A DNA stretch of 64,000 nt, taken from NCBI RefSeq assembly GCF_042665155.1, contig NZ_JBHTCG010000003.1, positions 1-64,000 on the forward strand, in the 5' to 3' direction. The notes under the pieces were generated by a model. It was not told the origin of the DNA and ran no database searches. It worked only from the letters and a program-made list of their open reading frames with translations. Within the stretch, counting starts at the first letter, position 1. Every line of letters starts with the position of its first letter. Shown here piece after piece: positions 57,098-62,418 of the stretch. Both the position numbers and the translations under genes were made by a program. The DNA comes from Sphaerisporangium rhizosphaerae (lineage in GTDB: Bacteria; Actinomycetota; Actinomycetes; Streptosporangiales; Streptosporangiaceae).

Positions 57098-58804
57098 TCA
57101 CTGCACGATCGCGAGCATCACGTCCGAGGCGCTGGGACGGTTCTCCGGCCGCTTGTCCAGGCAGGTGCCGACCACCCGGGCGAGCGCCTCCGGCAGCGCG
57201 GACAGGTCGGGCTGCTTGGTGAAGATGCGGTGGAACACCGCCGCGATGTTGTCCTCGCCGAAGGCCGGACGACCGGTCGCGGCGAACACCATCGTGGCGG
57301 CCCAGCTGAAGATGTCCGACTCCGGCCCGACGCGCTCGCCCGAGACCTGCTCCGGCGACATGTACGCCGGGGTGCCCAGCACCCCGCTGCCGGTGGCGGT
57401 GGCGTTGTCCAGCACGCGGGCGATGCCGAAGTCGACGACGCGCGGGCCGTCCGCGCCGATCAGGACGTTGCTCGGCTTGAAGTCGCGGTGCACGATGCCG
57501 GCCCGGTGGATCGCGGCGAGCGCGCCGGCCGTCCCCAGCGCCAGGCGCACCAGGCCGTCGTGGCCGCGCGGGCCCCGGTCGCGGACCAGTTGCTCGAGCG
57601 ACGCGCCCTCGACGTACTCGCTGACGATGAACAGCCGCTCGTCGGCGACGTCGGCGTCGATGACCCGGGCCGTCGAGAACGGCGCCACGCGACGGGCCGC
57701 CTCCACCTCGCGCAGGAAACGCTGCTGCGCGCCGTTCTCGGCGGCCAGCCGGGCGTGCAGGATCTTGATGGCCACCCGGGTGCCGTCGGGCGTCTCGCCC
57801 AGGTACACCGAGCCCTGTCCGCCCTGCCCGAGGCTGCCGATCAGGCGGTAGCGGCCGATGCGGTCGGGCTCTCCCGCGGGCAGCGGGCCGGGCGCCTGGG
57901 TGGGGATCGTCGAGACGTCCCGCGAGCCGGACGGGCCGGGGGCCGTGACCCGGGCCGCCACGGGCGCGTTCACGGCCGAGGGGGGTACGGAGGACGGGGT
58001 GTCCTGAGGCCGCCCGTCCAGCGGATACCGCCCCTGGTCCTGCGGCGCCAGGTTCTGCGGCGCTCGGTCCTGCGACCCCCAGTCCTGCGACCCCCGGTCG
58101 TGCGTTCCCTGGCTCTGTGGCGTCCGGTCCGCCGGTCCCTGGTTCTGCGGCGCTCGGTCCGCCGGTCCCTGGTGCTGCTGCGTCAGGAAGCGCGTCCGGT
58201 CCTGCGGCGGCCGCTGCGGCTGGTCCTGCGGCCGCTGGTGCTGGGACCACGGGGGGCGGGAGTCCTGGCCCGGATGACGCGGGGGGACGGCGCCGGGGTG
58301 GTAGGGGGGCTCGGGCCGCCGCTGGGCGTGGGGGTGGCTCTGGGCGTGGTTCTGGCCGGGACGCTGGTGGGGGGCGTGGTTCTGCTGCGGGTAGGGCCCG
58401 GAGGCGGGGCGCTGCGGGTAGGGCCCCTGCGCGTACGCGGGGTGCTGGTCCCGGCGCGGCGGCGGGTAGGGCGCGGCGGCGGCGACCCCGGGGGCGAACA
58501 CCGTGGTGCGGATCGCCAGTGAGTGGATGAGCCCGCCGATCCAGTTCGTGAACAGCCCGACGACGATGAGCAGGCCCGCCCAGTCGGGGTAGTTGTCGAC
58601 GCTGTCATAGGCGACGATGAGCACGAACATCACGAAAAGGCTGAGGAAGTACAGCATCGCCGCCACCGCGATCATCGGGGCGCGCTTGCGGTAGGCCGCG
58701 TACCCGATGGTGAAGGGCGTCGCGAATCCGCAGGTGAACACCGGAGCCAGCGCCCATACGAAGCTGATCGCGGTGGTGGTCTGCGAGGGCCTGCCTGGGT
58801 GCAT
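57098..58804 (-). CDS. Ser/Thr protein kinase with N-terminal membrane module
   Basis: A 568-residue kinase in reversed order. Residues about 10-102 form a three-to-four-helix membrane module (SFVWALAPVFTCGFATPFTI, GLFTNWIGGLIHSLAIRTTV). A 210-residue Gln/Pro/Asp-rich repeat linker follows, then the kinase domain at about 317-565. GQGGQGSVYLG, K347 (VAIK), D441 of HRD and D458-F459-G460 are intact. TGSGVLGTPAYMSPEQVSGE is the activation end. Most actinobacterial membrane kinases have the kinase first. The membrane part is homologous to that of the neighbour at 58852. TAATCT seven bases before the ATG suggests a leaderless mRNA. Confidence 0.9.
   Translation of the reverse strand: MHPGRPSQTTTAISFVWALAPVFTCGFATPFTIGYAAYRKRAPMIAVAAMLYFLSLFVMFVLIVAYDSVDNYPDWAGLLIVVGLFTNWIGGLIHSLAIRTTVFAPGVAAAAPYPPPRRDQHPAYAQGPYPQRPASGPYPQQNHAPHQRPGQNHAQSHPHAQRRPEPPYHPGAVPPRHPGQDSRPPWSQHQRPQDQPQRPPQDRTRFLTQQHQGPADRAPQNQGPADRTPQSQGTHDRGSQDWGSQDRAPQNLAPQDQGRYPLDGRPQDTPSSVPPSAVNAPVAARVTAPGPSGSRDVSTIPTQAPGPLPAGEPDRIGRYRLIGSLGQGGQGSVYLGETPDGTRVAIKILHARLAAENGAQQRFLREVEAARRVAPFSTARVIDADVADERLFIVSEYVEGASLEQLVRDRGPRGHDGLVRLALGTAGALAAIHRAGIVHRDFKPSNVLIGADGPRVVDFGIARVLDNATATGSGVLGTPAYMSPEQVSGERVGPESDIFSWAATMVFAATGRPAFGEDNIAAVFHRIFTKQPDLSALPEALARVVGTCLDKRPENRPSASDVMLAIVQ
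58025..58180 (-). repeat. Coding tandem repeats in the kinase linker
   Basis: The linker repeats units such as QNQGPADRAP, QNQGPADRTP, QSQGTHDRGS and QDWGSQDRAP, visible in DNA as repeated CTGCGGCGCTCGGTCC-like and TCCTGCGACCCC blocks. Length changes by slippage are likely between strains. Confidence 0.6.
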
Positions 58805-58811
58805 ATCGCGA

Positions 58812-58817
58812 AGATTA
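58812..58817 (-). promoter_or_regulatory. -10 box of the kinase gene, leaderless
   Basis: TAATCT is followed by TCGCGAT and then the ATG at 58804. The neighbouring gene at 60033 has the same context (TATTGT, TCGCGGT, ATGCACCC), suggesting the promoters were duplicated with the genes. Confidence 0.5.
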
Positions 58818-58851
58818 CGGGGATAGACGGGCTTGTGCAGGTTTTTGCCGG

Positions 58852-60033
58852 TCAGGGCAGGTAGATGGTCATCTCCAGGAGCTCGGCGGTGAGACGGGGC
58901 GGCAGGTCGACGGCGATGGACATGTCCTCGGCCGAGATGAACCCGCCGACGTTCGCCCGCACCTCGGCCACCCGCTCGGCGAGCTCGGGCGTCATGCCCG
59001 GCAGGCCGGCGATCACGTTCACGGGCGCGTGGTTGACGTCGACCAGCCCGCCGTCGTCGTACTGCCGGGGCAGGTCGGGACGCCCGATGCGCAGCTCACG
59101 GGCCAGCGACGGGTCGCGCTCCACCAGCTCGCGGGCCTGCTGGCGCAGTTCGCGGCGGTGCTGGGCGAAGGCCACGGCATGGTCGTTGGGGGTCTCCGTG
59201 CGTTCGAAGACCTTCCTGCGGATGACCAGCGAGTGGATCGTGCCGCCGAGCCAGCTGCCGGTCGAGCCGATGACCGCGAGGGCCTCCGCGAAGTCGGAGC
59301 CGTTGTCCGCCAGCCCGACCACGACGGCGACCATGCCGATGGCGTAGATCGCCGCGGACAGCGCCAGCATCGTGCTGCGCAGCTTCGCCGCCGCGTACGC
59401 CATGGTGAACGGCGTGGCGGCGCCGCAGGTCAGCAGCGGCGCGAGGGCCCACAGGACGCTCGCGGCGCCGTTGCCCGACGGCGCCGGCGGCGGGACGCGG
59501 GGCGGGAACGGCGGCTGGTAGGGGTGGCCGTGCGGGCCGGCGGGCCCCGGCGCGCCGTACGGGCCGGGGGGCGCCGGGCGGGAGTAGGGGGCCAGCCCGT
59601 GCTGGTCGAGATGAGGCGGAAAGAACGGGTCTGCGGCCGGTCGGGGGTTCGGCGGGGCGTACGGAGGACGTCCTTGCTCGGGCCGGGGACGCCGACCTTG
59701 CGCGGGCCCCTGCCCTTGCGCGGGCCCCTGCCCTTGTGCAGGCCCGTGCCTCTGCGTGGGCTCTTGCCTCTGCGTGGGGTCTTGCGCGGGGCGCGGCCGG
59801 CCCTGGCCGGGCCACGGCTGCCCCTGCTCCTGGTGCGGCCGTCCCTGTTCCTGGTGCGGCCGTCCCTGCTCCGGCAACGGCCGCGCCGCCTGGCGGGGCC
59901 GTGGGGCCGTGGGGCCGTTCGGGTCCAGCTGGTGGGGACGTGGCACCGTCGGCCCATTCTGATCACCAGGCTGGGGGGAGGAGCCTCCCGGTGGCCCCGA
60001 TCCTGGGCCCCCGTGGCCGTTGGTGGGGTGCAT
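58852..60033 (-). CDS. Membrane protein with helix-hairpin-helix C-terminus
   Basis: A 393-residue protein. The first 185 residues are Pro/Gln/Gly/Arg-rich repeats (EQGRPHQ, AQGQGP). A membrane module of about 90 residues follows (SVLWALAPLLTCGAATPFTM, SWLGGTIHSLVIRRKVF), homologous to the kinase next door, and then a charged helix. The C-terminus is a ComEA-like helix-hairpin-helix: LVDVNHAPVNVIAGLPGMTP, ERVAEVRANVGGF. Such a motif can bind DNA or proteins. It probably works together with the neighbouring kinase and may be its substrate or partner; this is inference. The ATG at 60033 appears leaderless. Confidence 0.8.
   Translation of the reverse strand: MHPTNGHGGPGSGPPGGSSPQPGDQNGPTVPRPHQLDPNGPTAPRPRQAARPLPEQGRPHQEQGRPHQEQGQPWPGQGRPRPAQDPTQRQEPTQRHGPAQGQGPAQGQGPAQGRRPRPEQGRPPYAPPNPRPAADPFFPPHLDQHGLAPYSRPAPPGPYGAPGPAGPHGHPYQPPFPPRVPPPAPSGNGAASVLWALAPLLTCGAATPFTMAYAAAKLRSTMLALSAAIYAIGMVAVVVGLADNGSDFAEALAVIGSTGSWLGGTIHSLVIRRKVFERTETPNDHAVAFAQHRRELRQQARELVERDPSLARELRIGRPDLPRQYDDGGLVDVNHAPVNVIAGLPGMTPELAERVAEVRANVGGFISAEDMSIAVDLPPRLTAELLEMTIYLP
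59690..59890 (-). repeat. Coding tandem repeats (QGRP/AQGQGP type)
   Basis: The N-terminal region of the helix-hairpin-helix protein contains short tandem units (three HQEQGRP-like and three GPAQGQ-like copies, plus PTQRQEPTQR). On the plus strand they show as repeated CCCTTGCGCGGGCCCCTG and TCCCTG(T/C)TCCTGGTGCGGCCG blocks. They are part of the gene and are not a CRISPR. Confidence 0.65.
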
Positions 60034-60040
60034 ACCGCGA

Positions 60041-60046
60041 ACAATA
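60041..60046 (-). promoter_or_regulatory. -10 box of the HhH-protein gene, leaderless
   Basis: TATTGT precedes the ATG at 60033 by seven bases (TCGCGGT) and there is no ribosome-binding site. The layout is the same as for the kinase gene at 58804. Confidence 0.45.
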
Positions 60047-60193
60047 CGGCCTCCGGTAGGCTCCCGCATCGGCCACAAGGACCACATGCCCAGGCCGATT
60101 AGTCCCCCAAAATCGTGATGATTGTGGAAAACCCGGAGATGGCCGGGGCTCGTGCATTCACGGGGACGCCTATGTGCGCCATGATGTTGAACC

Positions 60194-61393
60194 GTGGCTC
60201 GTATACCAGGAGAAGGGCTGGCGAAGGGTCTGGCCGTCACCTTCCGCCACATGCTGAACAGGGCGGACACGCGGCAGTACCCGGAAGTGCAGCCTGATCT
60301 GCCCGCCCGCAGCCGCGGGGTCATCGCCCTGGTCGAGGAGAACTGCACGGTCTGCATGCTGTGCGCCAGGGAGTGCCCCGACTGGTGCATCTACATCGAC
60401 TCCCACAAGGAGACCGCGCCGGCCCCCGAGGGGGGACGCCCGCGAGCCCACAATGTGCTCGACCGCTTCGCGATCGACTTCTCCCTGTGCATGTACTGCG
60501 GCATCTGCATCGAGGTGTGCCCGTTCGACGCCCTGTTCTGGTCGCCCGAGTTCGAGTACGCGGAGTACGACATCCGCAACCTCCTCCACGAGAAGGACAG
60601 GCTCGGCGAGTGGGCGCAGACGGTGCCGATCCCGCCCGCGCACGAGCCGAACGCCGAGCCCCCCAAAGAGATCGCCGCCGCCGAACGCGCCGCCTCCCGC
60701 CCCGCCCCCACCCGTCCCGGCACCGCCTCCGGCCCCGCCCCCGACCGCCCCAGCGCCGCCTCCGGCCCCGCCCCCGACCGTCCCGGCACCGCCTCCGGCC
60801 CCGCCCAGCCCTCGGCCGGTGCCGCCGCCCCGTCCGAGACCTCTTCCGGCTCCCCGTCCGCGGCCCCGTCCAGCCCCGCTGCCGCCGCATCCGGGGTTCG
60901 GCCCGCGGCTGCCTCCGAGGCTCAGCCCGGGGCCGCGGCCGGACCGGGGGCCACGACGGGCGGGGCGTCGCCGGGACGTACGGCGCACGCCGCCGTCCGC
61001 GCGATCAGGCCCCCAGGCGCGCTCCCCAAGAAGCCCGCCGCCCCACCGCCTGCAGCCCCGCCCGCCGCACCCTCACCCCCTGCGGCCCCACCCCCCGCCG
61101 CCCGGGAAGAGGCCGCGGAGCCCTCGAGTCCGGAGACCGGCTCCGAGCCCGCACCGCGGACCGGCTCCAAGCCCGCACCGCGGACCGGCTCCGAGTCTGG
61201 ACCGCGGACCGGCCAAGGGCCGGGACGGAGACCGGAGGCGGCGCCGCACACAAGGGAGCGCCCGGAGGACTCCGAGGCGCGACCAGAACCAGGGCCGTCC
61301 GAGGGGCGGCCGAAGCCGGAGCCGTCCGAGGCGCGACCGGAGCCAGGGCCGTCCGACGGGCGGCCGGAGACGGGGACGGTGGGGGAGTCGTGA
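60194..61393 (+). CDS. nuoI: NADH-quinone oxidoreductase subunit I-like, very long tail
   Basis: A 399-residue protein whose first 165 residues are NuoI. Two 4Fe-4S sites are complete: C51, C54, C57, C61 (CTVCMLCARECP) and C99, C102, C105, C109 (CMYCGICIEVCP). NuoI passes electrons toward N2. The remaining 234 residues are an Ala/Pro/Arg/Glu-rich low-complexity tail with tandem repeats; normal NuoI ends soon after the second cluster. GTG 60194 is the first start of the second nuo block. Its stop overlaps the nuoJ GTG. Confidence 0.93.
   Translation: MARIPGEGLAKGLAVTFRHMLNRADTRQYPEVQPDLPARSRGVIALVEENCTVCMLCARECPDWCIYIDSHKETAPAPEGGRPRAHNVLDRFAIDFSLCMYCGICIEVCPFDALFWSPEFEYAEYDIRNLLHEKDRLGEWAQTVPIPPAHEPNAEPPKEIAAAERAASRPAPTRPGTASGPAPDRPSAASGPAPDRPGTASGPAQPSAGAAAPSETSSGSPSAAPSSPAAAASGVRPAAASEAQPGAAAGPGATTGGASPGRTAHAAVRAIRPPGALPKKPAAPPPAAPPAAPSPPAAPPPAAREEAAEPSSPETGSEPAPRTGSKPAPRTGSESGPRTGQGPGRRPEAAPHTRERPEDSEARPEPGPSEGRPKPEPSEARPEPGPSDGRPETGTVGES
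60713..60805 (+). repeat. 33-base tandem repeats in the nuoI tail
   Basis: About three copies of a 33-base unit encode RPGTASGPAPD, RPSAASGPAPD and RPGTASGPAQ. Further short tandem sets follow in the same tail: three 24-base units encoding TGSEPAPR-like octamers (about 61134-61212) and three 27-base units encoding RPEPGPSEG-like nonamers (about 61279-61370). Confidence 0.7.
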
Positions 61394-61929
61394 GCTCCGC
61401 GCCGCCCGGCCTGTGGCCCCCCACGGGGCAGGAGATCGTCTTCCTTCTGCTCGGCGTGGTGGCGGCCGGGGCGGCGCTGCTCGTGGTCACCACGCGCCAG
61501 ATCGTGCACGCCGCCCTGTGGCTGGTCGTCTCCTTCGGCGCGCTCGCCGGGTGCTACCTGGTGCTCACCGCCGAGTTCGTGGCCTGGGTGCAGGTGCTCA
61601 TCTACGTCGGCGCCGTCGTCGTGCTGCTTTTGTTCGGCGTCATGCTGACCCGCGCGCCGATCGGCCCGTCCACCGACCTGGACTCGGGGAACAAGACGGT
61701 GGCCGCGGTGGTCGCCGTGGCGACGGCCGCCGTCCTGGTCACCACCGTGATCGACGGGTTCCGCACCGCCTACGCCCCGCTGGAGCCGGGCGAGGGCGCC
61801 GCGAAGCCACTGGGGGCGAGCATCTTCCGTACCTGGGTGCTGCCCTTCGAGGCGCTCTCCGTGCTGCTGCTGGCGGCGCTGATCGGCGCGATCGTGCTCT
61901 CCCGTACCGACATCGGCGGAAAGGATTGA
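61390..61929 (+). CDS. nuoJ: NADH-quinone oxidoreductase subunit J-like
   Basis: A 179-residue membrane subunit with five helices: EIVFLLLGVVAAGAALLVVT, IVHAALWLVVSFGALAGCYL and WVQVLIYVGAVVVLLLFGVM, the last containing the family pattern VQVLIYVGAVVVLLLF. A final helix ends in LLLAALIGAIVLSR. It contributes to the proton path beside NuoK. GTG 61390 overlaps the nuoI stop by four bases, and nuoK begins one base after its stop. Confidence 0.94.
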   Translation: MSSAPPGLWPPTGQEIVFLLLGVVAAGAALLVVTTRQIVHAALWLVVSFGALAGCYLVLTAEFVAWVQVLIYVGAVVVLLLFGVMLTRAPIGPSTDLDSGNKTVAAVVAVATAAVLVTTVIDGFRTAYAPLEPGEGAAKPLGASIFRTWVLPFEALSVLLLAALIGAIVLSRTDIGGKD

Positions 61930-61930
61930 C

Positions 61931-62320
61931 GTGCACGTCGTCTATCCCGTCGTGCTCGCCGCGCTGTTGTTCTCGATCGGCGTGTACGGCGTGCTGGCCC
62001 GGCGCAACACGATCCTCGTGCTCATGTCGGTGGAGCTGATGCTCAACGCCGTCAACCTCAACCTCGTGACCTTCGACGTCTGGCTCAAGGACGCCCTGCA
62101 CGGCGGGCAGGTGCTGACCCTGTTCGTCATCGTGATCGCCGCGGCGGAGCTGGGCGTCGGGCTGGCGATCGTCCTGGCGGTGTTCCGCAACCGGCGCACC
62201 ATCGAGATCGACCGCCTCCGCGACCTGGCCGAACCCGATTCGGACCCGGACCCGGCCGCCGGCTCACAGGACCGCCCGCACGACGCCGAGACCATCCCGG
62301 CCCGAGGCGGTGCGGCATGA
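61931..62320 (+). CDS. nuoK: NADH-quinone oxidoreductase subunit K-like
   Basis: A 129-residue, three-helix subunit. VLAALLFSIGVYGVLARRNT, ILVLMSVELMLNAVNLNLVT (with the two conserved Glu of the pumping channel region) and VIVIAAAELGVGLAIVLAVF are the standard helices. The C-terminus carries an extra charged tail of about 30 residues (LRDLAEPDSDPDPAAGSQDR). GTG 61931 is one base after the nuoJ stop. The stop overlaps the ATG of a tiny frame that leads into nuoL. Confidence 0.94.
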   Translation: MHVVYPVVLAALLFSIGVYGVLARRNTILVLMSVELMLNAVNLNLVTFDVWLKDALHGGQVLTLFVIVIAAAELGVGLAIVLAVFRNRRTIEIDRLRDLAEPDSDPDPAAGSQDRPHDAETIPARGGAA

Positions 62321-62380
62321 GCGCCGGTGCGGTGCGGGCCGACCGGCGGTCACATCCGAGCCTGAGGCGGTGCGGCATGA
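62304..62380 (+). repeat. 17-base duplication at the nuoK end
   Basis: GAGGCGGTGCGGCATGA occurs exactly at 62304-62320 (the nuoK stop) and at 62364-62380, 60 bases apart and in the same orientation and phase. GGGCGGTGGCGCATGA at the nuoL start is a looser third copy. Confidence 0.8.
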
Positions 62381-62418
62381 GGGCCGCGGACGCCGGAGTC
62401 GTGGGCGGTGGCGCATGA
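62317..62418 (+). CDS. 33-codon micro-gene bridging nuoK and nuoL
   Basis: ATG 62317 overlaps the nuoK stop (ATGA) and the TGA at 62416-62418 overlaps the nuoL ATG in the same way. The frame contains no stop. The peptide is basic and Gly/Ala-rich (MSAGAVRADRRSHPSLRRCG, then M). It arose at least partly by the in-phase 17-base duplication. It may only hand ribosomes over from nuoK to nuoL; a peptide function is not claimed. Confidence 0.4.
   Translation: MSAGAVRADRRSHPSLRRCGMRAADAGVVGGGA

Noticed and set aside
59690..59890. Repeat array that might be a CRISPR
   Set aside because: The units are 15-25 bases, in phase with the coding frame, with no spacers of constant length and no cas genes.
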